A DNA stretch of 64,000 nucleotides, taken from positions 9,245,004 through 9,309,003 of the forward strand of contig JACBWW010000028.1 of NCBI GenBank assembly GCA_020086605.1. Reading direction: 5' to 3'. The stretch comes from Lanius collurio (lineage: Eukaryota > Chordata > Aves > Passeriformes > Laniidae). The notes beneath the pieces are model-generated. The model saw only the letters and a list, made by a program, of their open reading frames with translations, had not been told where the DNA came from and did not search any database. Shown piece after piece: positions 21,501-33,135 of this stretch (position 1 is its first letter; every line of letters starts with the position of its first letter). The position numbers and the translations under genes are program-made.

Positions 21501-24490
21501 AATACAGAAGCTAGCATAAACAGACCAAAGGTTCAACTGCCTGAACTCCCTAGCACGCATTACTTCTAAAACTATCACTTGTAGCTGAAGCTGCAGTTTT
21601 TCAGCATTTTCTTTAACTCAAATAACAAGAGAGGCAGCTAGAATGAAGAGGATATCTTTGGCACCACCAGCTTTTAAAGTTTATAAACCCCATTATCTTC
21701 TGCTATAAAAGGCAGTATGTCCCATAGCCAAACCTTCTTACAAGTTATACTAGTCAATCATCTCAAGGCCACTACAAACCAACCAAAATACTTCCCCTTC
21801 TGTGCTTTAGCAGGTACTACAGAGAGATCAGTCAAATACCCTGAAAATAGCCATTCTTTAGGAGCTAGTCTGTTTCTGAAGAGATTTGTAGGGAGAGGGG
21901 GCACATCTAGCTAGCTCTCGCTCATGGAAGCTCTTGCAGACCATGCAAGAATGGGTTTTCCCCTTTGTATCAGAAAAGAATACAAATCTGCTTTACTGAA
22001 AACTGGAATTAATCCAGAAATCCCAGTTGCACTGTGCTTGAATACTCTGGGTGTTACTGATGTTAAAATGCTGTTATCAGCATTGATTGTTGAATCTACA
22101 CTCTCCATGGATGAGCAACAAAACTTTGCTTTAACTGAGCTTTAACTACAGCAGACTAATAATAAATGTTCACAGCTAGGCAGATAGTGGAAGCCTAGCT
22201 AACTTAGAACAGGCTCTTCCTTCAGAGCCAGGTTTGACTTGCCATGTGTAATCTCTTCCTGTGTGTAACAAAACCCTCAAATCTTACACCAAAAATTTGC
22301 CCCTCCTGTGCCACCACAAACAGAGGAGGGGGAAAAGATGCAAAGCAGAACAACACTTTGAGGCTGCATTCACACACCACTCTCTCTCCAGGACCTGAAT
22401 GGAAAGGCATTTCATTCATTTCAAGGAGCTTCCGGCATTCACCCGTTTTTGAGCTGGGGTCACAAGTGTTAGTTTGTATATTTATGCATCAGATGTCAAC
22501 ACTTTTGCGGTCCAGTGGGAGAGGTGTGACATGCTTTTCATTTATAAAGTGAAGTGACTGTAGAAGAGCACAGCCTAGAAAACAAACTTGGATGTGTGAG
22601 AGACTGGAAAGTTTGAGGTCTCAAAACATTTTGTAGTGTGGGGGAAAGGACAGGTCAGGTCTTGCTCTGGTGAGGCAGTGCACTACCCCACATACCCCAT
22701 CCTTAGAGACTATATCCCAGCCACACAGTGGCCGCCAATCACAGGCACGCTGGAGGCAAGGGGTATTTACGGTCGAATATGTTGCTAACACATGTCTTGA
22801 CCCTACCTCCTCTTGGAATTTCTATCAGGTGAACCCCTCTGGGACGCAGGAGTTAGTAGCTATACATGTCATTTTCTATATATTTTTTGTCTTTTTCTTC
22901 TTCTAATTCCCTCTTCTCAGAATTTTTGAGTAACCTGCAATCAGACTTAGAGTTTGCTAAGTTGAATGGGCTAAGTTAATGCTTTGAAAAGTGTTTCATG
23001 TGGACTGAATGTTGCACTAAACCTTTTGCCAATGTTCTCTGATTTTCTAAAGTTGCCAGTAAAGTCTTTTTTGTTGTTTAGACCTCTTGAGAATATCCTG
23101 TCAGTATTTCTCCCCTGCATCTAACTCAGAGTACAACTGAACAACTGTAAGCCCTGCTAAAGACCTTGTAGAGTGAGTTTTTTGAGGCCTCACAGGATGC
23201 CACACAGCATCACTTGCAGATACCTCAAAATGAGATCAAACCGACACTTGCACCAAATTTCAAGTTCAAAAGGCAAGACTAGCCAAACAGGATTTTTCCT
23301 GAAATGAAAAGCTTGCTAAGTTTGCAAAGAGAATATTTTTGAGATTTGAGTTCCTAAGTTACAGGTAACAAATACTCTGTTGTTATCTATCAACCACATC
23401 AGCTGCTGTGCACAAGACCACATGCTATTTCATCATCAGCAGGGTATTCTTCATGTGTTGGTCTAGGCTTTATTACTGTTCTGCATCTCAAAGCCACAGA
23501 TGTGTTTGTATTCACAGAATCATCCAAAAAGTGATGTGCTGCATTAGTGTAGTGAATATGTCAGACAGCACCATAACAAGGCAAATACTACTTATGCCAG
23601 CAATTCCTGCTGTTTAAATATGGGTAATGGGCTCTAGCAGTTTCATTAAAGTCAAGGAAAAATGGATTCATTTTTCCATTATCTCCGACCCAGAAATGCA
23701 ACAGAACTTAGGCCAAGCTCCAAGAAAGCCACCTAATCCCCTACACACTAGCAGTACATAAGGCAAATCAGGATTGCTAAATTACTATATCACAAAATCA
23801 GTTAGGCTGGAAAAGACCTCCAAGATCGCAGAGTCCAACCTGTGACCCAACACCACACTGTCAACCAGACCATGGCACTGAGTGCCACATCCAGTCCTTC
23901 TTTAAACATCTCCGGGGACGGCGACTCCACCACATCCCTGGGAAGCCCATTTCAACGTCTAATCACCCAGTCTTTTAAGAAATTCCTCCTCATGTCCAAC
24001 CCAAACCTCTCCTGACGCAGCTTAAGACTGTGTCCTCTCTTCCTGTCGTTGTAGTACCCTGTTACCCGCTTGAGAAACGAAACCTTTTCCTTAAGACTTT
24101 GAAGTGCGATGAGCAACAACCTGTCATAACGTCAAGTTGCATCACCTCCCTGCTCACTCCCCGAAGCCTCAGGTCGCGCAGTTATTTGTTCCCTCCCTCT
24201 GGTCTGACCGAGCCCTCCGCGCGGTTTCCCCCGTTCCCGCCGCATGGGTGAAGCAGGCTCCGCCTGCCCGGGCAGCACACCCGCCATCTCCCGCAGGCCA
24301 AGGCCTCTCGGGAGCCCAGGGCAGCCCAAGCAGGGTCCCCTGCCTGCCAAGCTGCCCCCGGCAGCTCTCCCTCCCCGTTCACCCGCCCGTCGGGGAGGTG
24401 ATGCTCATCCCGCCGCCCGCTCCTCTAACGGCTAAAGGACATGGCCGCCTCGCCCATCGGACTCACCAGGCTGCCCACGATCTTCGCCAT
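15527..24490 (-). CDS. TXN: Thioredoxin (complete gene, five coding exons)
   Basis: Small cytosolic/nuclear dithiol-disulfide oxidoreductase. It is reduced by thioredoxin reductase and NADPH, and in turn reduces peroxiredoxins, ribonucleotide reductase and other protein disulfides. Coding exons in transcript order are 24490-24467, 18713-18609, 17951-17892, 17107-17042 and 15589-15527. All have GT-AG borders, and joined they give exactly 105 residues plus TAA, the usual vertebrate length. The active site WCGPC is at residues 31-35 (second exon), Asp26 and the cis-Pro75 loop (KCMPT) are present, and the structural Cys69 and Cys73 are kept. Human Cys62 is Ala here and there is a Cys at 46. The start codon has a strong GCCGCCATGG context. 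Nothing suggests a pseudogene. TXN2 is excluded because there is no mitochondrial leader. Confidence 0.97.
15590..17041 (-). other. TXN: TXN intron 4
   Basis: A 1.45-kb intron. No repeat family or RNA gene is recognised. Confidence 0.85.
17042..17107 (-). CDS. TXN: TXN coding exon 4
   Basis: 22 codons, [20 protein letters not shown] then QK. The acceptor is CTCTTCCAG and the donor GTAGGC. It contains Cys69, Cys73 and the cis-proline Pro75. Confidence 0.96.
17108..17891 (-). other. TXN: TXN intron 3
   Basis: A 0.78-kb AT-rich intron with an A13 run near 17731-17743. Nothing else is recognised. Confidence 0.85.
17892..17951 (-). CDS. TXN: TXN coding exon 3
   Basis: 20 codons, [20 protein letters not shown]. 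The acceptor is TTTCTAG and the donor GTAAGA. It holds Cys46, and Ala at position 62 where human TXN has Cys. Confidence 0.96.
17952..18608 (-). other. TXN: TXN intron 2
   Basis: A 0.66-kb intron. Nothing is recognised in it. Confidence 0.85.
18609..18713 (-). CDS. TXN: TXN coding exon 2 with the WCGPC active site
   Basis: 35 codons in phase 0 from [13 protein letters not shown] through [17 protein letters not shown]. The acceptor is TTTGTAG and the donor GTAAGT. It holds both redox-active cysteines (residues 32 and 35) and buried Asp26. Confidence 0.97.
18714..24466 (-). other. TXN: TXN intron 1
   Basis: A 5.75-kb first intron carrying a - strand CR1 fragment close to exon 1. The end nearest exon 1 is in the CpG island. 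No other gene is seen inside. Confidence 0.85.
23790..24062 (-). repeat. CR1 LINE fragment, 3' end, - orientation
   Basis: The complement reads as a CR1 3' end. On the given strand it starts near 'caaaatcagttaggctggaa', then 'aagacctccaagatcgcaga' and 'gtccaacctgtgacccaaca', and runs on to 'aagactgtgtcctctcttcc'. It lies in TXN intron 1, in the same sense as TXN, about 400 bp from exon 1. Confidence 0.9.
24467..24490 (-). CDS. TXN: TXN coding exon 1
   Basis: Encodes MAKIVGSL and ends at a GTGAGT donor. The ATG sits in GCCGCCATGG, an optimal initiation context, inside the CpG island. Confidence 0.95.
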
Positions 24491-24621
24491 GGCGGCGACG
24501 GCTGGGAAAGGAGGGTCGGTGGCTTAAAGGCGAGAAACCAAGGGCTTCGTCCCTGCGCTCGTCTCAGTTTCCTCCCTCGCCTCCCGCTGCCCCAGCGCTT
24601 CTCCCGCGCCGCCCCAGCCGC

Positions 24622-24630
24622 CCTTTTATG
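24622..24630 (-). promoter_or_regulatory. TXN: TATA-like box of the TXN promoter
   Basis: The - strand reads CATAAAAGG, about 135 bases before the ATG, placing transcription start near 24,595 and giving a 5' UTR of about 100 bases. Mammalian TXN promoters also combine a TATA element with GC boxes (established knowledge). Confidence 0.55.
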
Positions 24631-24649
24631 CCCAACGCCGCGCCGCGCC

Positions 24650-24659
24650 GCGCATGCGC
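24650..24659. promoter_or_regulatory. TXN: Palindromic NRF-1 motif
   Basis: GCGCATGCGC is a perfect match to the NRF-1 (nuclear respiratory factor 1) core. It lies 20 bases upstream of the TATA-like box in TXN orientation. Confidence 0.5.
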
Positions 24660-24663
24660 GGGT

Positions 24664-24673
24664 CCCGCCCCGC
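24664..24673 (-). promoter_or_regulatory. TXN: GC box (Sp1-type)
   Basis: CCGCCCCGCC on the given strand, i.e. GGCGGGGCGG in TXN sense, next to the NRF-1 motif. This is a typical CpG-island promoter element. Confidence 0.4.
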
Positions 24674-25230
24674 CTCCTGCCGCTCCCCGCGCCCCTCCGC
24701 CCGCGGCGCCCCTGGGGCTGGGGTCACCGGGGGGCCCTGGTGAAGGGGACCCGGTGAGGGGTGCGGGCTGAGTGTCGCCCGTGCCGCGCAGCCCGGGCGG
24801 GAGGGGAGGGTGCGTCCCCGCCGGCTGCCAGGGAGAAGCGGCAGCAGCAGCGGAAGAAGGGGAAGCCCAGGAAGGCTGAAAAAGTGCTGTGTAACGATGA
24901 GCAGGAAGTGCTCGGCCTCACCCCCCGCGTCTCCCCCGGAGCAACTCTGTCTGACGCGGCGTTTTGCTCGCCTTACGAGAAAGGGAGCTGGTGTTTTCCC
25001 ATAACGCGGGCAGAGCGCGGCTGCTGCGTAAGCTGGAAGGCGGGAATAAGTCACGGGAATATTTTTTCTTTTTCCCTTTTTTCCCCTTGTTGTTTTCCTT
25101 CCCACCACCAAAAGCACGGAGTGGCGCCGTTTCTCTGTGGGATGCGGGCCTTTCTGCAGCGCAGAAGGCTCAGCGACTCGAGCGGTGCTTGCCCGGCGTA
25201 AACATTGACCGTCTCTCGTAGCTCCCCTCA

Positions 25231-28200
25231 TGAAGGGTCTCAGCCAGGACCAGAAAGACTCCTCACAGAAAGAGGTCAGCCTTCCCAGCCGAGAGGACTC
25301 TGTGGTGGAACCTTAAGTTCCCACCTATCTCGTTTATTTTTCTGTGTTTTGGAGACATCCTTTGTTTCACCACATGCTGCACCAATGCCCACACCACAGT
25401 GCAAAACAGGTCTGCCACAGCCCTCGTCTCCTATTGGGCTGGTAGGATTTCGTGTTGGACTTTGGAGGTTGCTGATTCCAGCTCCCACTGCATGGGACAC
25501 AGGAAAGGTTAGGTTTTGGGATACTGGTGTGAGGTGTGTCACGAATGGGCGGGCTGCTTCTGCAGGTTTTAGTAGCTGGGTTACCAACCTGTGAAAGGTT
25601 TGCTCTGGGATGAGCAGGGGATGGGAAGACTTAGTGCAGGTCCTGGATAAAGATACACTTCTTCCTTAAAAAGAAAAAGAAAACAAAAGACAGTTTGGTT
25701 TGGATACAGGTGCCAGCCCATCCCAACATGGATGATAAGGGATGTTCCCTGATATGTTGCTTTGCTTGTGGTGGAAACTGAGAAAGTAGTTTTTTGGGGG
25801 GGGAGTTTATTAAGTGTATGATGTAGTACAGAAGCAGTACTAGTAAGCTGTTTTCTGGCCCTGTGGTTGCATGCTCCTTGCTCACCTTTAGTTGCACCAC
25901 AGCAGGTCACCTCCTGTCTAGCTCTTTCCAGATGTGGTAGGTTGGCCTACCTGAAGCACTTTGGATGCTACTTTCCCTGCTTCTTCTCCTGCCTATTTGA
26001 TGCCATAAGCATCCCCTTTTTTCCTTTGGTAGCATCACTAGAGGAGCCAGGATGCTTGTGGGTGAGAAGCAGCACCACAAGGGCTTAGTGGTTTCTGTTG
26101 GCTTTCAGATTTTCTTCCATCTTCCTCCAGCTGGTCCCTGCTGCCCTTGTGTCCATGTGCCCTGTGGCTGACAGACACAGCTGGTACATGTGCCCTGTGC
26201 TGCTTTGGGGAGGTGCAGCTGCTGCTGCTAGCTCAAGAGAAAGCAGGAATTCTTCATCAGCCAAGGCACCTTGCTTTACAGCCTGCTGCCTGGCAGGATA
26301 AAATGATAAGAAACCCATACTGCCTTCAGAGTCCAACTCCTGAAGGCCCCAGCTCAACCTAGCATTGCGTGGCTCTTGCAGAAGCCAGTGCAAGCAAAGG
26401 CAGAAAATACCCCACCCAGATAATAAATTCTTAGAAGCCCACAGCTTTCCATAGGCGAATGTGGGTAGGTAAACCCTTTCTAAACTGGAAGGAAAGGTGC
26501 CCTCCTCCTCAGGTGCCATATGTGGCCACTTGTCTCCTGGTGCTTACAGTCAAGTGCAGACTTAGGCATACAGCAGTTTGATGTCCAAAATGTTGCTGTA
26601 GGATTATTGTATGGATGCCTAAAATAGCTGGACAGTAATATAATTTCTGTGATCTGTGCTTTATTCTTAGACTGTAGTAATTACTATCATGAGAGGACGT
26701 AATAAAAATGTTACAGAGGAGTGTGTGTCCTCTAGATGGGGAAAAAAATCTACACACCCAGAAAACACACCCTGTTTTCTTATTATTTTTATCTTTTTTT
26801 GGTTGTTTTAACTATGGAATGTCTCATTGTTTAGCTCAACAATGCTGTAGCTGTCCCATGTACAAAGTCACTCAACCATGGAGGCCTCAGCTTTTCATGT
26901 GCCCTCACTCCCACCCACCTTCCTCACAACACATACTTCTCTCCCCCGTGCTGCTGGAGAATGGATGTTAAAAATATGTAGGTTGACTGTGGAGAAACTG
27001 AAAATCACATGAATTTCATGCTTGAGCAGTCTTCTATATGATGGGTTATTCCTGGATGTCACTGGATAGGATGGTGGCCAATAGATGCTCTTGGCAAATA
27101 TGGAGAGGAGGCAGAAAACAGTTAAAGACACTCAGGATGTTGTATTTGCTTGCTTCTGAATGTCAGAAAATGTGGCCTGAGGAGGGACTGAGTGAAAGTG
27201 GATTATAAGCTTCAAAAATCAGTCCATAGATAGTTTCTCTTGCAAAAGATCTGGAGACAGAGACAGATGCCTGTGCCACCCATGCATAAGTAAGTATATA
27301 TTTGCCACACCCCTTGGATGTGTGAAGGAATGTGAGAGAGGAAGTTGGCAGGTCTAAATTTAGGTGCCCTCAAGAGAATTAATCAGTACCACTTAGGTGT
27401 AGGCCAGTAAAAAGGACTGTATATTTGGAGAGCTCATGCTATGCCATGATCCTCATAACGTCCAAGTGGGAATTGCCTTGTTTTTGTCACCATTAAAGCT
27501 CCTGTGGTGGAAGGCATCCTATTTTTTTGGACTTAGCTTGTGCTGATTTCAGTCACCTGTTAAGTGAGAGCAACATGTGCCAGCAGTAGGGAAGAGCTTC
27601 ACCCAGAGCTGGAGGTTAACTCAGGGTGTGCTCTGTGTCAGACCTGCAGTAGGTTAGGGAGCCTGTGCAAATTACATTTTCAGTTCTTTCTGAGCTGCTG
27701 GGAGAGGTGGGAAGCAGGGTAGGAAAGATGGGCAGCAGTAATCCCTGACAGGATGACCAGTTAGGCAGGTCATAAATCATAGTGTCCATCTGGATGAATG
27801 AACTGGAGGTGTGACACATGGTCCTGGTGTGATGCCCTCCAGCTCCACATGGCTTTTGAGATCTGTTTACCTGTCTGCAGTTCAAGGGCTCTGGAGCCAT
27901 GAATCTGCTTTTCCAGGGCTTGCTTTGTCTTTTCGTCTTTGTGTGCCAGTGCATGTGCCAGGTGGCTGGAGGAAACACCATGGAGTGGTGAGACCCAAGG
28001 TAGGATGGAGGTTTTTAGCTGGACATCCTGAGTGTGGCATTGCAAAGCATTAACCAGTGAAAAACCTGCTCTTAGCAGGCTTTGGTCTCTGGCGCACAAT
28101 AGTCACTCAGGTTCTATTTCCTCATAGGCATGCAATGGAGAGTGAGGAAACATGAAAATAAGGGGGAAAAAGAAGAGGAAGAACAAAGGAAATGGAAAAG

Positions 28201-29827
28201 GAAAAAAGAGCAGGAAACCAGATCCAGCAGCTTGTGCTAATTCTCGCAAGTTAACCTCTCCAAGCCTCTGTGAGCATATCTAAGACAAACTTCTGTCTTC
28301 CAAAACCACTGTTAAGTCTCCTGACCTCTCAAATGTGTCATTCAGTAAAAGGCACAGCTACAAGGATAATATTACTACAGCCATGGCACAGATGGTCAGT
28401 CATGTCCAGCATTAAGAAATGGTGCCTCCAGTTGCAGAAATGAGGAAGCTGCTAGAGACAACAACTCCAGCCATAGCAGCATCAGATTTACCATAGGAAA
28501 GCCAGGTTATTTGCCAATGTCTTACAATGGAAACTGGGAATGTTACATCTGGCCCTGACACAGCAACAGAGCAGCAGCCTTCAATTGTCCATTCCCTTTT
28601 GTTCCAGCCTGCCCTTCTGGAAGATTTTGCTTTTGTAACTGGCCTATTAAAGGTGCAGTAAGTGTTTAATAGTTGGATAGGTGTGCTTGGTGTTGTGTGA
28701 GTGTAAGTCACGGAGGAAACATGCTTCATTTTCTCTCCCAGGCTGATGTACTACAGATGTAGTTGCCCAGAGTCTTTTGAATACCTGGTGTAGCATGTCT
28801 GGTTAAAAATGAGAGGAGAAGTTGAGTAAAATGTGAAGGAAAAAATAAAGGAGAGCAAAGATGTTAGCTGCAGTTCATGTCTACTTACCGTGGGGGGATG
28901 TTGGTAACAAAGCACATCTGCGAATCAAGAAAACATCCATGTTACTTCCCTCACACTAATTTTTGCTTAATTCTTAGTAAGTTCTTTGGAGAAAAGAATT
29001 TCAAAACACTCCAGAGCTGATACAGCTGCTACTTTTGGAACTTGTATTGGAAGGGACCTGTTTTTCTTTTTTAAATTAAGTTTCTGTGAGCTCACCTAAG
29101 TTTATGGCATATTCTGTGTCACCAGAAAGGAAGGTACCCTGGCATGATGTCTGCAAACAGGGGAATGCTCATCTGCACTTTCTGGTATCGAGGCACTTCA
29201 GGTCTCATGTGAAGACATCATGTGTTGTGTAATTGCCTTTTGTATCTCAAACTCAGTCACCTCCTTCATGCTCACAGCCTCTCTTCTTCCTTGGGTAGCA
29301 GAGCAGGCTGGAGCAAGCAGACCTACAATTTTCCTATGAGACACTTCTGTATTTTTTTCTAGAGAACTGCATCTTTTTTTATGAGGTCCTTCATTTTCCT
29401 AGGGAATGCTGTTATATTTGTGCTGAATGTCCCCTGCTGCTACTCAGGAGCAAGACTTTGCAGGAGGGGTATTACAAGGCTCTTGACCTTGAGGACAGCA
29501 GTGGACAAAGAGGAAAAGAATTTCAAGGCTGTGCTAAAGCATGAAGCTGAAATTTAGCACTTTGTGGTTGCTGTGCTTGTGTTGGGTGTCTGTAGAATGG
29601 GAGACCTGGGGAGGAGATGAGATTTTTTTGCTTTTTTGGGACATGTGCATTTTCACACCTTTTTGTCTGAGGGACAGTATCTGCTGATCATAGGGAAACA
29701 CTGGTGTTTCAGGATATATGGAGATACACATGTGGAGATGTCCTTGAGGAAGCAAGTCATGAGGAGTAAGTGTGTATGTGGTGTCTACGTAGAGGACAAA
29801 GTGGCTGTTGTGTGTTTTGCTTCCAGG
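25231..29827. other. Spacer upstream of TXN
   Basis: 4.6 kb without recognisable exons, RNA genes or well-defined repeats. Open frames up to about 144 codons overlap on both strands and show no family resemblance. Confidence 0.6.
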
Positions 29828-30832
29828 TGTGGTGAGTTGACTTTGGCTGGCCACCAAAGCCACTCTGTCACTCCACCTTCTGAACTGCACAGGGGAGAGA
29901 AATTATAACAAAAGTCTTGTGAGTTAAGGACAGAGAAATTGTTGTTACTGTCATAGGCAAAATAGCATCAGGTTGAGGAAATTAATGTATTGCCAGTTAA
30001 AGTCACAAATAGGATAATGAGAAATAGCAACAAACATTAAAACACTTTTTCCCACCCCTCCCTTCTTTTTGGAACATCTTCACTCCTGATTTTCTTTCCC
30101 TCCTAGCCCCCAGTAGCACAGGAGGATGGGGAATGGGGCCTACAGTCAGTTCCTCACACATTGTCTCTACTACTTCTTCCTTTGCAGGGGCAGCTCTCAC
30201 CCTCTTCCCTGTCTCCATCATGGGGTACCTCCAATGGGAGACAGTCCTTCATTGATTTCTTCAGTGTGGGTTCTTTCTATAGACAGCACCTGCTTGGGGT
30301 GCCATTCTTCAGGCACAGACTGCTCCAGTCTGGGTCCTCTGGTGGGTCAGAAGTCCTACCAGCAAACCTGCGCCAGTACAGGCTCTTCTCTCCATGGGTC
30401 CGCTGGTTCTGCCAGAAGCCTGTCCAGAATGAGCTTCCCATGTGGTCTTAGCTTCCCTTGGGCACCCCCTTGCTCTGGGCATGAAGTCCTCCACAGACTG
30501 CAGGTTCTGTAGGCTCTGCTGTACCGTGAACTGCCATAGGCTGCAGTGGTAGAGCCTGCCACATTGTGGTCTTCAAAGACTGCAGAGGAATCTCTGCTCT
30601 GATGTCTGGAGCACCTCCTCCCCCTTCACTGACCTTGGTGTCTTCTTAAATCTGGTACCCCAGAAGTGCTATCACTGTTGCTTATGGGCTTACCTTTGGC
30701 CAATGGTATGTCCATCTTGAAGCCGGCTGGCGTTGGCTCCATTGGATGTGGAGGAAGCTTCTAGCAGGTTTTCACAGAAGCCACCCCTGTAGGCCCCCCG
30801 CTACCAAAACTTTCACACATAATTCCCATTCA
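29828..30832 (+). mobile_element. Solo LTR, copy A of a ~1-kb LTR family
   Basis: Begins TGTGGTGAGTTGAC and ends CCCATTCA. It is flanked by the exact 5-bp duplication CCAGG (29823-29827 and 30833-30837). The interior, about 30200-30600, has imperfect tandem units with variants of 'ctgctccag..tgggtcc'. A 5-bp duplication is usual for ERVL-type integration. Related copies lie at 32342, 37164 and 50447. No coding potential is supported. Confidence 0.85.
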
Positions 30833-32341
30833 CCAGGGATTTAATTCAGTGCTTTTAATTTAAAATTTATCTGAAATACAGTTAGTTTCTGAAAATGACT
30901 AGTGTATGTATTTCACCAGAGATGAGTCTGGTTAGTGTTGTATGGGCAGGACCCTTTTCATCAGAGGGTTTCCAGGAAACCAACAGGACTCAGCCAGTAC
31001 CCACTAACACAATTTGCCAGGTGCTTTTAGTTTTCTTCTTCTTAAATGCAAGTTTGTGAATGAAATACACTTGAGTTGGTATGTTACCAATGAACTAATG
31101 CTCACATTTGCATTAAAAGTGTTGAAACCACACATGGGTGCTTTGTAAATTAATATAGAGAAGTTGCAAGCAGTAATTATCTTTAGCTGCCTTCTGAATC
31201 TTGTTCACAGACCATAAAAAGTCCCTATGCACCAGAGGTAGGCTCCTGTGGTGCTGAAGTGTTTGTTCTGACAGCCAATATTCAGGTGTCCTTGCATCAA
31301 GCCTGGCTCTGATCTCCTAATCAAATATGTAGGAGTCCAGTGCCTTTTGGCAGCAGGCTGTGGCAGACCATGCCGTGCTGCCCACAGGAGGCAGTGTGTG
31401 AAAAGGGGTGTGGGTACAAGATTCAATTCTTCATTTTGCTTTGCTGCACATTCAAATTACAAACCAGTGCCAATGACAAACATTGTTTTTGACCAAAGCT
31501 GTCATGCTTTGTTTCTTTCTCTCTCTTTAAGCGTCACCATATTCCCTGTCTTGTTTTCTTCTTAGTTCCTGACCGCCTCTAGTTTTTTTCTTCTTGCCAT
31601 GCTGTGCATCTTTTCTTCTGGAAGTAAAATACTACATTTCAGTAGTTCTGAATCTGCTTCACAAACCTCCACATTCCTGCACTGCCTGCAGGTTGAGGGA
31701 CCCAGATGCATAAGCTGCACAGACTTTGATTTTCAGCACTGATGCATTTGTCAGGTCTGATTTAAAAAGACATGATGTGGTTTGTACACTGAGAGTTGGT
31801 CACGGCCTTATTGGGAAGGTGCAGGGCTCACATACCCTCTCTTTCCTGTTTTGTACAGTCCCTGGACCACTGCAGAGACAAATTCGGCCCCAGTGTCCTT
31901 AAAGTGAGTGCCTCTATGGTGCTCTCTGCTCCAAAATCTAGAATGGATGTGTGGCTCTTCACTAGCTTCAGAGGAGCAAGTGTGTTATCTCTCTTAGGAT
32001 ATCCATGCAGCTCTTACTTTCATGCTCCACTTGTGACCCTGAAATGAGTGATCTGATGTCTGGAGACACTGTAGCAATGCAGTAAAGAAGCTGTCAGCAG
32101 CATGAAGGAAAAATGATGGAAAGAGAAAAGCAAACTAGGTTTGGGCCTGCATCCCACGGTGTCTCAAGGCCTTCACGTCATCTTATCTCTGGGACAGCCT
32201 CGCATCCCTCCCGCAAGGTTCACCTCAGAGCACTAGAGCACTGCCTCAGCACTGTTTTCTGCCCTTGCACCCATGGCTGTCCATAGGTTGGGGGGTTGAT
32301 GAGTCTCAAAATGCATCTGTATGGTTACCTCTTATGTCCAT
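30833..32341. other. Spacer between LTR copies A and B
   Basis: 1.5 kb without a recognisable gene or repeat family; only short open frames. Confidence 0.6.
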
Positions 32342-33135
32342 TGTGGTGGGTTGGCCCTGGCTGGACACCAAGTGCTCCTCAAAGCTGCTCTGTCATTCTG
32401 TTTTTCAGCTGGACAGAGGAGAGAATTCTTGTGGGTTGAGATAAGTATGGGAAGGGATCACTCACTGAATACCATCATGGGCAAAACAGACTTGACTTGG
32501 AGGAGAAATCGATTGGATTTATTACCAATCAAATCAGAGTAGGGTAATGAGAAATAAAACTAATTGCTAGAAAATCACCTTTCACCCTGTCTCTCCCTTT
32601 TCCTGTCCAATTCCTCTATTTCATCCCCCAGAAATGCAGGGAGGTGGAGAAGGCTACAGTCACATCACACACTGTCTCTGCTGCTCCTTCCTCTGCAGGG
32701 AGAGGACTCCTCACACCCTTCCCCTTCTCTGGCCTGGATTTCTCAAGGGGCTGCATGTGGATCTCTGCTTTGCTGTGTACCTATGTGGGCTACAGGGGAA
32801 CAGCCTGCCTCACCATGGTCTTCCCCACAGGGCCCTAGAATGTCTCTTCCTTATTCTTCTTCACAGTCTTTGCAGAGTTGCTTCTCTCACATATTCTCAC
32901 TCCTGTCCCTGGCTCTCCTGTCCTATACAGTAACTTCTTACTTTTCTGTTACCGCAGAGGAGCTACCTCCACTGGTGATGGGCTTGGCCTTGACCAGTGG
33001 TGGCTCCATTTTGGAGCTGCCTGGCATTGACTTCATTAACATGGGGGAAGCTTCTAGCAGCTTCTCACAGAAGCTGCCCCTGTGGACTGCTGTCCTTCCT
33101 CCACTATGAAAAATTTGCCTTGCAAATGCAGTGCA
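32342..33135 (+). mobile_element. Solo LTR, copy B of the same family
   Basis: Begins TGTGGTGGGTTGGCC and ends CAGTGCA. It is flanked by the exact 5-bp duplication TCCAT (32337-32341 and 33136-33140). At 794 bp it is shorter than copy A because most of the internal tandem units are missing. The 181-codon open frame at 32564-33109 is LTR sequence, not a gene. Confidence 0.88.

Larger units (their letters stand above)
24150..25230. promoter_or_regulatory. TXN: CpG island spanning TXN exon 1 and promoter
   Basis: A sharp rise in G+C and CpG content against the AT-rich surroundings, centred on TXN exon 1 and its upstream side. Long open frames on both strands here are a by-product of stop-poor GC-rich DNA. 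Confidence 0.85.

Noticed and set aside
24137..25231. Long overlapping frames on both strands (206 codons +, 201 codons -)
   Set aside because: They lie in the TXN CpG island, where GC-rich sequence has few stops. Both strands are open and no family resemblance is seen.
32564..33109. 181-codon + frame
   Set aside because: Lies wholly inside solo LTR copy B, which has exact flanking duplications.
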